A stretch of 64,000 bases of DNA, taken from Ilumatobacteraceae bacterium. Its GTDB lineage: Bacteria > Actinomycetota > Acidimicrobiia > Acidimicrobiales > Ilumatobacteraceae. This document shows positions 24,744 to 34,119 of this stretch, piece after piece. The notes under the pieces were generated by a model. It was not told the origin of the DNA, did not search any database, and was given only the letters and a program-made list of their open reading frames with translations. The stretch's first letter is position 1; the number at the start of each line of letters is the position of its first letter. The stretch spans positions 1 to 64,000 of the forward strand of contig JAHENF010000006.1 in the NCBI GenBank assembly GCA_024643255.1. The letters are read 5' to 3'. The position numbers and the translations under genes were made by a program.

Positions 24744-25768
24744 CGGTCGCCGACCAGGTCGTGAGCCGCGGCGACGATGTCCTCGATCTGGGGGATCGCG
24801 GCCGTCTCGAGATGCTTGGCGTACGGGATCGGCACCTCGGCGCTCGCGAGCCGTGCAATCGGAGCGTCGAGCGACCAGAAGCACCGCTCGGTGAGGCCGG
24901 CGGAGATCTCGGCACTGAGGCCGCCGGTCCGCCACCCTTCATCCACCACGAGTGCCCGGCTGGTCCGTGCGAGCGACGCCGCCATGGTGTCGAAGTCGAG
25001 CGGCCGCAGCGAACGCAGGTCGATCACCTCCGCCGACATGCCGGCGGCGGAAAGGAGATCGGCCGCGGCGAGCGCCTTCGAGACCATTCCGGCCGATGCG
25101 ACGATCGTCAGGTCGCTTCCATGGCGACGCACGGCCGCTCGATCGATGTCGACCGGGCCGAGGACAGGGTCGACCGGACCGCTCTCGTTGTAGAGCGTCG
25201 CGTGTTCGAAGATGATCACCGGATTGGGGTCGGCGAGCGCTGTCGGCAACATCCATCGGGCATCCTCCGGCGTGGCGGGCGCCACGACCTTGAGGCCGGG
25301 GACGTGCGCGAACCAGCCCTCGAGACTGTGCGAGTGCTGCGCGGCGAGCTGACGACCGGCGCCGGTCGTCGTACGGATCACGAGCGGCACGTTGAGTTGA
25401 CCGCCCGACATGTGCAGCAGCGTTGCGGCCGTGTTCACCACCTGGTCGAGTGCGAGCAGGCTGAAGTTGACCGTCATGATCTCGACGATCGGTCGCAGCC
25501 CTCCGAGAGCGGCACCGATCCCGGCGCCGACGAACCCCGACTCCGACAGCGGGGTGTTCCTCACCCGATCGCGACCGAACTCTTCGTACAGACCCTTCGT
25601 GACGGCATAGGTGCCGCCGTAGTCCGCGACATCCTCGCCCATGATGAACACCCGGTCGTCGGTGGCGAGCGCGTCGCGCAGCGCCTCGCGCATCGCCTCG
25701 CGATAGGTCATCGAGGGCACCACTTCGGCATCGATGCGTTCGTCGGTGTCGGCGTCGAGTGAGCTCAT
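24740..25768 (-). CDS. 2-oxoacid dehydrogenase E1 beta subunit
   Basis: 342-residue transketolase-like E1beta. [51 protein letters not shown] and [20 protein letters not shown] are conserved pyruvate dehydrogenase E1beta sequences; the last carries the active-site His. It forms an alpha2-beta2 heterotetramer with the E1alpha gene directly upstream, which it overlaps (ATGA at 25765-25768). The first 16 residues are an extra tail. Confidence 0.93.
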   Translation of the reverse strand: MSSLDADTDERIDAEVVPSMTYREAMREALRDALATDDRVFIMGEDVADYGGTYAVTKGLYEEFGRDRVRNTPLSESGFVGAGIGAALGGLRPIVEIMTVNFSLLALDQVVNTAATLLHMSGGQLNVPLVIRTTTGAGRQLAAQHSHSLEGWFAHVPGLKVVAPATPEDARWMLPTALADPNPVIIFEHATLYNESGPVDPVLGPVDIDRAAVRRHGSDLTIVASAGMVSKALAAADLLSAAGMSAEVIDLRSLRPLDFDTMAASLARTSRALVVDEGWRTGGLSAEISAGLTERCFWSLDAPIARLASAEVPIPYAKHLETAAIPQIEDIVAAAHDLVGDR

Positions 25769-26814
25769 GGCCAGACCTCGTCATCGGTCGTCGTCTCAGG
25801 ACTGCGCTCGATGTGCGGCGCAGGTTCGGCGTCGCGGGTGACGTGATCGAGCAGCGTGTCGATCGGTTCGATCGGCGCAGCCTCGGCAGCTGCGACGGCG
25901 GCCTCGGTCTCGGCGCGCGCTCGTTCCCACATCTCTTCGATGTCCGCGTCGGTGACGATCTGCTCGTCGACCAGGCGCCTGGCGAAGGTTGCGATGGGAT
26001 CGCGGAGCTTCCAGTGTTCGACCTCAGCCGGGTCACGGTAGAGGTCGGGATCGAACATCGAATGGGCCCGGAAGCGGTAGGTCTGGAACTCGATGAACAT
26101 CGGCCCGCCGTCGGCACGGACCGATGCCAGTGCCTTCGTCGTGGCGCGATGGACTTCGACGATGTCCATGCCGTCGACGCTCCACGCCGGAATCGCGTAG
26201 CTCGCCGCCTTCAGCGCGAGGTCGATCTGGGACTCGCTCGACCGCAGTGACGTCCCCATGGCGTACCGGTTGTTCTCACAGCAGAACAACACCGGCACGT
26301 TCCACAGCGCCGCGAGGTTCATCGCCTCGTGGAACTCGCCCTCGGCGACAGCGCCTTCGCCGAAGAAGCAGACGGTGACCGCTCCGGAGCGTCCGAGTAC
26401 CTGGTCGGCGAGGCCGAGCCCGACTGCGACGGGCAGGTGGCCACCGACGATCGCGTTCCCGCCGAAGAACCGAGTCGCGGCGTCGAACAGGTGCATGGAG
26501 CCGCCGCGTCCGCCTGAGCACCCGGTCGCCTTGCCGAACATTTCGGACATGATCGACTCGGCCGAGACACCTCGAAGCAGGGCGTGGCCGTGCTCGCGGT
26601 ACGTGGCGAGCACGGCGTCGTCCGGACGCAGGCAGCTCATCACGCCGGACGCGATCGCCTCCTCACCGATGTACAGGTGGAGGAACCCGCGGATCTTGGA
26701 CTCGCCGTAGAGCTCGGCGCAGCGCTCCTCGAAGACCCGCACGCGGATCATGTCGCCGAGCAGCGACCGCCAGAGATCGTGGTCCGTCGCGAGGGGTGAC
26801 GACGAGATGGTCAT
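25765..26814 (-). CDS. 2-oxoacid dehydrogenase E1 alpha subunit (TPP-dependent)
   Basis: 349-residue E1alpha. The thiamine-diphosphate motif spans [20 protein letters not shown] to [20 protein letters not shown] and [11 protein letters not shown] are also typical, and the phosphorylation-loop-like [20 protein letters not shown] is intact. The ATG at 26814 overlaps the acetate-CoA ligase stop (ATGA). The long open frame upstream of this start belongs to the ligase region. It decarboxylates a 2-oxoacid and transfers the acyl group to E2-lipoate. Confidence 0.93.
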   Translation of the reverse strand: MTISSSPLATDHDLWRSLLGDMIRVRVFEERCAELYGESKIRGFLHLYIGEEAIASGVMSCLRPDDAVLATYREHGHALLRGVSAESIMSEMFGKATGCSGGRGGSMHLFDAATRFFGGNAIVGGHLPVAVGLGLADQVLGRSGAVTVCFFGEGAVAEGEFHEAMNLAALWNVPVLFCCENNRYAMGTSLRSSESQIDLALKAASYAIPAWSVDGMDIVEVHRATTKALASVRADGGPMFIEFQTYRFRAHSMFDPDLYRDPAEVEHWKLRDPIATFARRLVDEQIVTDADIEEMWERARAETEAAVAAAEAAPIEPIDTLLDHVTRDAEPAPHIERSPETTTDDEVWP

Positions 26815-28634
26815 GGTCGCTCCGTTCGTTCGGGGGCGGACTCGAGCGCGGAGATGTCGCCCTCGTCCTCGCCGAGTTCGCGGGCCTTGAGCAATCGTCG
26901 CATGATCTTGCCGCTGCGGGTGTGCGGCAGCGCGTCGACGAACTCGATCTCCCTGGGAGCCACGGCCGCGCCGAGGCGTGCACGGGCGTGCCCGAGCAGC
27001 TCGCGTCGCAACTCCTCCGTCGGCTCGTGGTCGTGTGCGAGCACCACGAATGCCTTCACGATCGTTCCCGCCGTGGCGTCGGGCTTGCCGATCACGCCGG
27101 TCTCGATCACGGCGGGATGTTCGTCGAGTACCGATTCGACCTCGAACGGCCCGATGAGGTGTCCGGCCGTCTTGATGACGTCGTCGCCGCGTCCGACGAA
27201 CCAGTAGTACCCGTCGCCATCGCGGCGCGCGAGGTCGCCGGATCGGTACCACCCGTCGACGAACGCCTTGCGATAGCGGTCGTCCTGATCGAGGTAGGCG
27301 CGGAACATCGATGGCCAACCGACACGGAGGGCCAGTTCCCCCGAGGTGTCCGGGTCGTCGATCTCGACCGGTGAGCCGTCGGCGTCGAGCACGAGTTCAC
27401 CGTCGGCGGTCCGTGCGAGCAGCGTGGCCTCGATACCCGGCAACGGCCGCCCCATCGAACCGGCGCGAACCGGTTGCGACCGGTAGTTGGCGATCATGAT
27501 GCCGCCGGTCTCCGTCTGCCACCAGGTGTCGAGCACGGGGACACCGAAGACTCGTTCACACCAGTGCACGGCGTCGGCATCGAGCGGTTCGCCGACGCTC
27601 GCGACGAGGCGCAGCGCGTCGAAGTCGAAGCCGGCAGCCAACTCGACCCCCGACCGTTGGAGCATCCGGATCGCTGTGGGAGCGGTGTAGAAGACGTCGA
27701 CCCGATGGCGCTCGAGGATGCGGTACCAGCGTTCGGCGTCGAAGTCCGCCTCGTCGACGATGCTGGTCACGCCGTTCGTCAGGGGCGCGATGATCCCGTA
27801 GGACGTCCCGGTGACCCAGCCGGGGTCGGCAGTGCACCAGAAGACGTCGTCGGGGTGCAGGTCGAGGACGAGACGACCGGTCATGTGATGCGTGACGACA
27901 GCGCCGTGAACGTGCACCGCTCCTTTGGGCGTTCCTGTCGTGCCGCTCGTGAAGTGCAGCAGCGCCGGTGTCTCAGGTGCGGTGTATCCGATCTCGAAGG
28001 CCTCGCTGCCGTCGCTGAGAAATGACCCCAGGGAGACCACTCGCGGACCACCGGTTCGTCGATTCGTCGACCCAGCGGTCTGATCCTCGGTTGCCCCACA
28101 GATCAGGACCAGTTCCAGATCCGGGAGCTGGTCGATGATCTGCGCGACCTTGCGGCGGTAGAGCAGCGGTGTGGTCACGAGCACCCGGATCCGACCGAGC
28201 CGGAGACGTTGTGCGATCGGCTCGGGCCCGAACGCAGAGAACAGGGGAGTGAAGACGCCGTGCGCCTTGAGCGTGCCGAGCACGCTGACGTAGAGATCAG
28301 GGATCCGCCCGGTGAGCGACGCGACACCGGTCCCCGGCCCGAACCGATGCCGTCGAAGGGCCGACGCGAATCGATCCGTGCGCGACGCGAGCATCGCGTA
28401 GGTCAGATCGACCGGTTCGTCCACGCCGTCGGCCTGACGGCCGATCCATCTCAGCGCCACGTGGTCGCCCCGCCCGGCGCGCACATGACGATCGAGCGCA
28501 AGGTCGGCGATGTTGACGCCGCGTTCGGCATCGGGGGGTCCGCCGAGGTCGTCCCACGCCTGGGTCCAGTCGAACGCGCGGACCGCGACGTCGTAGTCGA
28601 GCAGCCAGGGTTCGGTGGTGGACCTGGTGTTCAT
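26811..28634 (-). CDS. acsA: Acetate--CoA ligase (AMP-forming acetyl-CoA synthetase)
   Basis: 607-residue adenylate-forming enzyme. Phosphate-binding loop [17 protein letters not shown]; the acetate-pocket Trp in [10 protein letters not shown]; hinge [20 protein letters not shown]; and catalytic Lys in [13 protein letters not shown] near the C-terminus. The sequence is of the Bacillus AcsA kind. It activates acetate, or makes acetyl-phosphate-free acetyl-CoA, next to a pyruvate dehydrogenase-like complex. The ATG overlaps the AhpD-like gene stop (ATGA at 28631-28634). The Lys is a known acetylation target in this family, and a GNAT gene lies nearby. Confidence 0.9.
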   Translation of the reverse strand: MNTRSTTEPWLLDYDVAVRAFDWTQAWDDLGGPPDAERGVNIADLALDRHVRAGRGDHVALRWIGRQADGVDEPVDLTYAMLASRTDRFASALRRHRFGPGTGVASLTGRIPDLYVSVLGTLKAHGVFTPLFSAFGPEPIAQRLRLGRIRVLVTTPLLYRRKVAQIIDQLPDLELVLICGATEDQTAGSTNRRTGGPRVVSLGSFLSDGSEAFEIGYTAPETPALLHFTSGTTGTPKGAVHVHGAVVTHHMTGRLVLDLHPDDVFWCTADPGWVTGTSYGIIAPLTNGVTSIVDEADFDAERWYRILERHRVDVFYTAPTAIRMLQRSGVELAAGFDFDALRLVASVGEPLDADAVHWCERVFGVPVLDTWWQTETGGIMIANYRSQPVRAGSMGRPLPGIEATLLARTADGELVLDADGSPVEIDDPDTSGELALRVGWPSMFRAYLDQDDRYRKAFVDGWYRSGDLARRDGDGYYWFVGRGDDVIKTAGHLIGPFEVESVLDEHPAVIETGVIGKPDATAGTIVKAFVVLAHDHEPTEELRRELLGHARARLGAAVAPREIEFVDALPHTRSGKIMRRLLKARELGEDEGDISALESAPERTERP

Positions 28635-28975
28635 GGCGAAAACTGCTCCAAGGCCTGCAACGCGTGCGTGGCATAGGTGGAGGCCGGGCCGCCGCCCATC
28701 AGCAAGGCGACCCCGAGGGCCTCGTGGACCTGGGCCGGTGTCGCGCCGGCGCGGAGAGCATCGTGCATGTGCAGTGCGATGCAGTCGTCACAGCGCTGGA
28801 CGACGGCGATGGCGACGGCCATCAGTTCCTTGGTCGCCTGGGGCAGTGCGCCGTCTGCCATCGAAGAGCGGTGGAGATCGCTGAAACCCTTCATCTGGCC
28901 AGGAATCGCCGTCATCAGGTCGCGATAGCCCTGTCGGAGTTCGGATCGGTGGCCCGGGAAATCGTGCGCGGTCAT
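28631..28975 (-). CDS. AhpD-like (carboxymuconolactone decarboxylase fold) thiol protein
   Basis: 114-residue helical protein. The motif [16 protein letters not shown] (from about residue 62) holds the CxxC pair and the His of AhpD-type alkylhydroperoxidases, which use lipoylated E2 as electron donor in mycobacteria. Finding it as first gene of an operon that encodes a lipoyl-E2 is therefore suggestive: it may draw electrons from that E2 to reduce peroxides. The promoter region at 28976-29128 carries a DevR-like box. Confidence 0.86.
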   Translation of the reverse strand: MTAHDFPGHRSELRQGYRDLMTAIPGQMKGFSDLHRSSMADGALPQATKELMAVAIAVVQRCDDCIALHMHDALRAGATPAQVHEALGVALLMGGGPASTYATHALQALEQFSP

Positions 28976-29040
28976 GAGGTCATGGTCTGTCCGAGTGGCG
29001 CGTCGTGCCAGAGAACAAGGTCATTCCCGGCGCTCCGGCA

Positions 29041-29054
29041 TGACTTTCGGCCCT
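29041..29054. promoter_or_regulatory. DevR/DosR-like box (site 2, TGACTTTCGGCCCT)
   Basis: Reverse complement is AGGGCCGAAAGTCA, a full match to the shared 14-bp motif. It lies in the 153-bp divergent gap, 66 bp from the AhpD-acsA-dehydrogenase operon and 75 bp from the universal stress gene, so could serve both. GGAGGAGG before 29129 is the stress gene's ribosome binding site; nothing else was seen in the gap. Confidence 0.65.
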
Positions 29055-29128
29055 GCCTCTCGTGCCGCGAACGTGGCTTGATCGGTGCAGTGGCCCGGGA
29101 TCGAACACCGGAGGAGGAACGCGACGAC

Positions 29129-30100
29129 ATGCTGAAGACCGATGACGCCCCCGTGACACGCCCCGGCGCGCCCGCCGACGACCCTCGTCGATGGGTCGTC
29201 GGGATCGACGGGTCGCAGTGCGCGACCAACGCGTTGGGCTGGGCGATCGGTCACGCCCCGGGACGGGCGACGAGCGTCGAGCTGGTGACTGCGTGGCAGC
29301 CGCCATCGGTCGCGGCGTACCCGATGTCGAGCCCGTCCGTGGCGGTGTACGACGATTCCGAACTGGTCGCTGCTGCGGCCGACGACATCGAGGAACTCGC
29401 CGCGCGCAGCCGGGGCACGCTCGACATGCCGGTCGAGTCGTTCGTGGGCCGAGGCGGACCCGCCGAGGTGCTCCTCGCGGCGTCGGCCCAGGCGGGCCTG
29501 CTCGTGCTCGGCAGTCGGGGCCGCGGTGGCTTCGCGCGCTTGTTGCTCGGCTCGACGAGCACGCAATGCGCGACGCACGCCACCGTGCCGACCGTCGTGG
29601 TGCCGGGTGATTTCGAGCCGGTCACGACCCGTCGCATCCTCGTCGGCTTCGACGGGTCGCAGAACTCCCTCGTGGCCCTGCGCTGGGCCGTGCAGTTCGC
29701 GACTCCCGGATCGACGGTGGTCGCCGCCTGGGTCTGGGATGCCACGCCGCTGGCAGTGGGGTCGGACGCGTTCTTCTTCCCTGATGCCAGCGACCTGGCT
29801 GCGGAGCGCTTCAACCACCTGGTGCAGCCGGTCGAGTACGAGGCTGCGGCCGTCGAGGTGACGCTCGAGCGGGAGTTCATCAGAGGCACACCGCGCGCGT
29901 CTCTCGCCGCGCAGGCCGAAGATGTCGATCTCGTCGTGGTCGGCGCTCGTGGTCACGGCGCAGTGGGATCGGCACTACTCGGATCGGTCTCGACGTGGGT
30001 ACTGCATCATGTGCACCGGCCGATCGCCGTGGTGCCGTTCGACGAGTCGTCGGCGGCACACACCGAGGAATCACCTCCGCCCGACGCCTTCCACGGATAG
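29129..30100 (+). CDS. Tandem-domain universal stress protein
   Basis: 323-residue protein with two USP domains. Each starts with a hydrophobic strand and DGS (VVGIDGSQCATNAL, LVGFDGSQNSLVAL) and has the ATP-binding pattern G-x2-G-x9-GS (GSRGRGGFARLLLGSTS; GARGHGAVGSALLGSVS). Strong GGAGGAGG precedes the ATG at 29129. It directly precedes the DevR-like regulator, as Rv3134c precedes devR in M. tuberculosis; family members bind ATP and influence growth arrest. Confidence 0.93.
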   Translation: MLKTDDAPVTRPGAPADDPRRWVVGIDGSQCATNALGWAIGHAPGRATSVELVTAWQPPSVAAYPMSSPSVAVYDDSELVAAAADDIEELAARSRGTLDMPVESFVGRGGPAEVLLAASAQAGLLVLGSRGRGGFARLLLGSTSTQCATHATVPTVVVPGDFEPVTTRRILVGFDGSQNSLVALRWAVQFATPGSTVVAAWVWDATPLAVGSDAFFFPDASDLAAERFNHLVQPVEYEAAAVEVTLEREFIRGTPRASLAAQAEDVDLVVVGARGHGAVGSALLGSVSTWVLHHVHRPIAVVPFDESSAAHTEESPPPDAFHG

Positions 30101-30152
30101 TCATCGCTCGATTGGTTCGACATCTGCGCCGATGCGAGCGACAATGGCGCGC

Positions 30153-30794
30153 ATGATCCGTGTCTTCCTGCTCGACGACCACGAAGTCGTTCGTCGAGGT
30201 GTCGCCGCCACCCTCGAGGCCGAGGACGACATCACGGTGGTCGGTGAGGCCGGCGATGCCGACGAGGCACTCGCCGAGATCCGGCGCTGCTCGCCCGACG
30301 TCGCCGTGCTCGACGTCCGCCTCGGCGACGGCAACGGGATCGACGTGTGCCGCCAGATCTCCTCGGAATTCCCCGACGTCAAGTCGTTGATCCTCACGTC
30401 GTTCGACAGCGACAGGGCGCTGGTCGACGCGGGCCTCGCCGGCGCTGCCGGGTTCATCCTCAAACAGATCCGCAGCAACGAGCTCATCGAGGCGATCCGT
30501 GGTGTCGCCGACGGACGCCGGTACCTCGACGACGCCGAGGTCCGGCTCGCTCTTCGTCGTCTACGCGACAGCGAGGAGGGCCGTCTCGAGGATCTCACCC
30601 CGCAGGAGCGTCGGATCTTCGATCTGATCGGCGAGGGATACACCAACCGGCAGATCGCCCAGGACATGTACCTCGCCGAGAAGACCGTCAAGAACTACGT
30701 CTCGAACCTGCTCGCCAAGCTCGGCATGTCACGGCGCACCGAGGCGGCCGCGCTGTCGGCTCGTCTCGAGGAACGCCACCGCAACGATCTCTGA
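30153..30794 (+). CDS. devR: DevR/DosR-like response regulator (NarL/LuxR family)
   Basis: 213-residue two-domain regulator. The receiver has acidic residues in LLDDHEVVRR, phospho-acceptor Asp54 (VLDVRLGDG), Thr82 and Lys104 (FILKQIRSNE), at the same numbers as in mycobacterial DevR. The LuxR helix-turn-helix (LTPQERRIFDLIGEGYTNRQ to LGMSRRTEAA) is C-terminal. I take the ATG at 30153 (MIRVFLL); 30144 is possible. It is the probable activator acting at the AGGGCCSWANGTCA boxes. The histidine kinase is convergent rather than downstream, unlike devRS. Confidence 0.88.
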   Translation: MIRVFLLDDHEVVRRGVAATLEAEDDITVVGEAGDADEALAEIRRCSPDVAVLDVRLGDGNGIDVCRQISSEFPDVKSLILTSFDSDRALVDAGLAGAAGFILKQIRSNELIEAIRGVADGRRYLDDAEVRLALRRLRDSEEGRLEDLTPQERRIFDLIGEGYTNRQIAQDMYLAEKTVKNYVSNLLAKLGMSRRTEAAALSARLEERHRNDL

Positions 30795-30815
30795 ACCGCG
30801 CGGCCCGCACACGGT

Positions 30816-30845
30816 GATCAGACCGGCACGGATCAGACCGGCACG
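30816..30845. repeat. Perfect 15-bp tandem duplication at the kinase stop
   Basis: GATCAGACCGGCACG occurs twice in a row (30816-30830, 30831-30845). The second copy contains the stop codon of the histidine kinase (minus strand). It looks like a slippage duplication of the gene's last codons in the gap between the convergent regulator and kinase. Confidence 0.85.
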
Positions 30846-31807
30846 GTCCACACCAGCAACGTGCCGCTGGGGTCGTTGTGGCCGACGGTGCAGCTCCCGC
30901 CGAGCTCCGCGGCCCGCCACATCATGTTCGACAGCCCACCGGAGCGCTTCGGCTCGTTCGGCAGGCCGACGCCGTCGTCGGTGATCGACAGACTGAGCTG
31001 CTCGCCGACGTGCTCGATGTGCACGACGGTCGTCTGGGCGCGAGCGTGGCGGACCACGTTCGACAAACCCTCGGTGACGGTGGCGACCAGCTGGTCGGCG
31101 ATGAAGTCCGGCAGATGGTCGATCTCGCCGACCAGCTGCAAGTCGGGCTCGAATCCGAGGTGTCGGGCGCGATCGTGAACCAGCTCGTTCAGCTGCGCCG
31201 ACACGCTGCGATGATCGTTGGCCTGGCCGAGTCCGAAGATGGCCGAGCGAAGTTCGCGAATCGTGTCGTCGAGTTCGGTGATCGTGCTGGCGATGCGCTC
31301 GGCCACGACCGGTGGCTGCGCCGAGGACTGCACCGCCTGGAGGCTCATGCCGGCGGCGAAGAGCCGCTGGATCACCATGTCGTGGAGGTCGCGTGCAATC
31401 CGTTCGCGATCTTGGAGCATGGCCATCTCGGTCGCGAACGCCTGGCGATCGCTGACGTCACGAATCGTGGCGATCGTTCGCAGGTGGCCATCGATCTCGA
31501 CAGGGCTCAGGCTGACCTCGACCGGGAAGAGTGCCCCACCTGCGTCCTGGGCGAACAGACGCGGACCGGTCCCCATCGGCCGGATGGTGGGGTGTTCGGC
31601 GTACTCGGCCCGACGACGCGGGTGCGCGTGTCGGAACTCCATCGGGACGAGGTCTTCGACCGACGATCCGATCAGGTCGTCGACCGTGCGACCGAACATC
31701 GACGCCGAAATCGGATTCGCAAGGAGGATCTCGCCGTCGTCGGCGACGAGGAGGACTCCGTCGGGACAAGAGTCGAAGAGTGCTCCGGCGAACTGGTCGT
31801 GGTCCAT
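30833..31807 (-). CDS. PAS-domain histidine kinase of the DevS/NarX type
   Basis: 324-residue cytosolic kinase. PAS domain at residues about 5-118 (DSCPDGVLLVADDGEILLAN). HisKA_3 dimerisation domain DRERIARDLHDMVIQRLF with phospho-His142, very like DevS. HATPase domain with TVTEGLSNVVRHARAQ (N box) and ITDDGVGLPNE (G box). DosS/DevS and DosT sense O2, NO and CO with haem in GAF domains; no GAF is present here, so the signal must come through PAS or a partner. It lies convergent to the regulator. Confidence 0.9.
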   Translation of the reverse strand: MDHDQFAGALFDSCPDGVLLVADDGEILLANPISASMFGRTVDDLIGSSVEDLVPMEFRHAHPRRRAEYAEHPTIRPMGTGPRLFAQDAGGALFPVEVSLSPVEIDGHLRTIATIRDVSDRQAFATEMAMLQDRERIARDLHDMVIQRLFAAGMSLQAVQSSAQPPVVAERIASTITELDDTIRELRSAIFGLGQANDHRSVSAQLNELVHDRARHLGFEPDLQLVGEIDHLPDFIADQLVATVTEGLSNVVRHARAQTTVVHIEHVGEQLSLSITDDGVGLPNEPKRSGGLSNMMWRAAELGGSCTVGHNDPSGTLLVWTVPV

Positions 31808-31860
31808 TCGCCATCGATGTTATTTGGTGTCTGCGGCGTTCCACCGTTCGGGTGGCAGGG

Positions 31861-32673
31861 TCACCGTGCGGTGAGGTGCGGGGGACGGAGCAACAGCACG
31901 GGGCATCGCGCGTGGCGCACGATCGCCGCGGCCGTGCTGCCGGTCACCAATCGATTCATTCCGGTTCGGCCGTGCGTCGATGCGATGATCATCGATGCGT
32001 GCAGCGATTCCGCGAAATCCGCGATCTCGTCGTGCACGTTGTGTCCGTGGAGGACCTCGAACTGCACCGGGTGTCCGGATTCGGCAGTCAGCCGACGAGC
32101 GAGACGCGCAGGGTATGCCGCCTCGTCGATGTCACCCGAGAGTGCGAGGTCGGGTTCGGCGACTTCGACGATCCAGGGCTCGGTCTGCAGCTCGATACCC
32201 CATGCCGCCGCCAATGGCAGCACCGACTCCGACGCCGTCGATCCGTCGACCGTCACGATGACCGGCCCGTCGAACCCTTGCACCTCGCAGTGCGGCCCCA
32301 CGATCAGCACCGGACCGAAGACCAACTGGAGCAGTTCCTCGGCGACGCTGCCCAGCAGTGCGGCCGAGCGACCGCGGCCGTGTGACGCCATCACCACGGT
32401 GACCTCCGGATGGGCCTCGACCTCGGCGGCGATGCCCGCAGCGACACTCTCGGCAGCGACGATCACCTTGGTCCGGACGTCGACGCCGGAGGTGTCGTGC
32501 TCGCCCAGGCGTTCGGTGAGCCGTTGCTCGACGCCGGGAAGTTCGTCCGGAGCGACGACCACCTCGACGATGTCGACGTTGGTGGTGCACCGGCGCGCCA
32601 GAACCATGGCGACGTCCGCAGCGCGCCACGATGCATCGGATCCGTCGACGGGAACGATCAGGTGCTGGACCAT
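31861..32673 (-). CDS. Tandem-domain universal stress protein
   Basis: 270 residues with two USP domains. Domain 1 begins IVPVDGSDAS and has ASHGRGRSAALLGSVAE; domain 2 begins VIVTVDGSTAS and has ASTHGRTGMNRLVTGSTAA, both fitting the ATP-binding consensus. It follows the PPOX gene at 32699 by 25 bp on the same strand, so the two are probably one transcript under the box at 33197. Confidence 0.9.
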   Translation of the reverse strand: MVQHLIVPVDGSDASWRAADVAMVLARRCTTNVDIVEVVVAPDELPGVEQRLTERLGEHDTSGVDVRTKVIVAAESVAAGIAAEVEAHPEVTVVMASHGRGRSAALLGSVAEELLQLVFGPVLIVGPHCEVQGFDGPVIVTVDGSTASESVLPLAAAWGIELQTEPWIVEVAEPDLALSGDIDEAAYPARLARRLTAESGHPVQFEVLHGHNVHDEIADFAESLHASMIIASTHGRTGMNRLVTGSTAAAIVRHARCPVLLLRPPHLTAR

Positions 32674-32698
32674 GGGAACCTCCGGGGGACGTGAATCG

Positions 32699-33115
32699 TC
32701 ACTGAGAACGATCGATCTGGAATCGGCGGCCGGTGATCGACGACGCCGAGATCCGGACGAAGTAGGGCTTGTGCGACAGGTGCCATGGACGCACGGACAA
32801 GTCGAACGAGTCGAACAGGTCGGTCCGGCGATTGATCAGTTCGGCGTGGCCGTGCAGTACGACGCTCCACGCGGCGCCATCGTCGGTCCCGTCGACCTCG
32901 AAGGCCACCTCCCCGGCCTCGACCGCCCCGGACAACTTGGATCCGAGCGCGGTTCGGAACACGATCGATCCCTGGTCGACCTGATGGTTGATCGGGAAGA
33001 TGTCCACCCCTCCATTGCGTGTCGGCACGGCCAGCCGACCGACCTCTTCGTTGCGGACCAGATTCCAGCACTCGGATTCGATCAGGTGCTCCATCGGTTC
33101 GAGTTCGAATCCCAT
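32699..33115 (-). CDS. PPOX/NimA-like FMN-binding split-barrel protein
   Basis: 138-residue pyridoxamine-oxidase-like flavoprotein. The N-terminal MEHLIESECWNLV helix, VGRLAVP strand and DIFPINHQVDQGSIVFRTA core are typical of the actinobacterial group often found in dormancy regulons. It could act as a flavin-dependent reductase. It is divergent from the stress protein at 33260, with a DevR-like box between, and is paralogous to the protein at 35120-35659. Confidence 0.86.
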   Translation of the reverse strand: MGFELEPMEHLIESECWNLVRNEEVGRLAVPTRNGGVDIFPINHQVDQGSIVFRTALGSKLSGAVEAGEVAFEVDGTDDGAAWSVVLHGHAELINRRTDLFDSFDLSVRPWHLSHKPYFVRISASSITGRRFQIDRSQ

Positions 33116-33196
33116 CCGACACCTCCCTTCGACCGACGCTGTGGCGACGGGTTCCCCTCGCGTACTCCATGGTGGTCGCGTGGCCTGCGACGGGCA

Positions 33197-33210
33197 AGGG
33201 CCCTACGTCA
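33197..33210. promoter_or_regulatory. DevR/DosR-like box AGGGCCCTACGTCA (site 3)
   Basis: Full match to the shared 14-bp motif. It lies between the divergent PPOX gene (81 bp away) and universal stress gene (49 bp away). The remaining 130 bp of this gap show no other clear signal. Confidence 0.65.
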
Positions 33211-33259
33211 CAGCACTTCGGCACTGGTGACCGTCTGGTGCGTCGGCGATACTCGAGGC

Positions 33260-34108
33260 ATGAGCGCACGTTGGATCGTTGGGGTCGATGGGTCGGATGC
33301 GTCGGTCGACGCGCTCCGTTGGGCCGTTGCACACGCACCGGAACGCGGTGCCGAGGTGACGGCGGTCTCGGCCTTCCACGTGCCGGCGGTGATGTCGTTG
33401 ATGACCGCGAAACGCGGATTCGGCGTCGACGAACTCGGTCTCGAGGCCACTGCCGGCCATGACCTCGACGTCGCCATCGCCGCGGTCGGACGCGACGTCG
33501 CGGTCACGCCGGCGGTCATCGAGGGGCAGGCCTCCCACGTACTCGTCGACGCGGCTGCCGACGCTGACACACTCGTGGTCGGCCAACGGGGAAGCGGTGA
33601 GCATCGACAGCACTGGCTCGGCTCGGTGAGTCGCTACTGCGCGACGCACTGTGCCCGGCCGGTCGTGGTCGTTCCGCCCGGATGGACATCGGACCCAACG
33701 TCGCGAATCGTCGTCGGTTTCGACGGCAGCGACCACGCTGGCGCCGCCCTGCGATGGGCGCTCGAGTTCGCGAACGCCGAGACGACCGTGCAGGTGGTCG
33801 CCGCGATGGAGGTCGCCCCGTGGCTCGGCGAGCGGGCGACACGCGAGAGGTTCCCGGCCGAGGTCGCCGAACACGAACGGGCACTCACCGAGGCCATCGA
33901 CGCGATCGACAGTGAGGGACGCACCGAACGAGCGTTGCTGCTCGACGGACCCCGCCAAGCGCTCGTCGACGCGGCTCGGTCGGCGGACCTCCTCGTCGTC
34001 GGGACGAGGGGTCGTGGCCTGATCGCCACGGAATTCCTCGGCTCGGTGAGCACGTCGTTGCTCCAAGATGCGGTGATCCCGATGGTCGTCGTCCCTCACC
34101 GCAGCTGA
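33260..34108 (+). CDS. Tandem-domain universal stress protein
   Basis: 282 residues, two USP domains (WIVGVDGSDASVDALRW; IVVGFDGSDHAGAALRWA). The second has a complete ATP loop (GTRGRGLIATEFLGSVS). The first is altered: GQRGSGEHRQHWLGSVS. ATG at 33260; the long frame upstream is a shadow of the kinase and other genes. The D-lactate dehydrogenase gene follows 11 bp later on the same strand, so both are likely induced together from the box at 33197. Confidence 0.92.
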   Translation: MSARWIVGVDGSDASVDALRWAVAHAPERGAEVTAVSAFHVPAVMSLMTAKRGFGVDELGLEATAGHDLDVAIAAVGRDVAVTPAVIEGQASHVLVDAAADADTLVVGQRGSGEHRQHWLGSVSRYCATHCARPVVVVPPGWTSDPTSRIVVGFDGSDHAGAALRWALEFANAETTVQVVAAMEVAPWLGERATRERFPAEVAEHERALTEAIDAIDSEGRTERALLLDGPRQALVDAARSADLLVVGTRGRGLIATEFLGSVSTSLLQDAVIPMVVVPHRS

Positions 34109-34119
34109 GCATCGCACGC

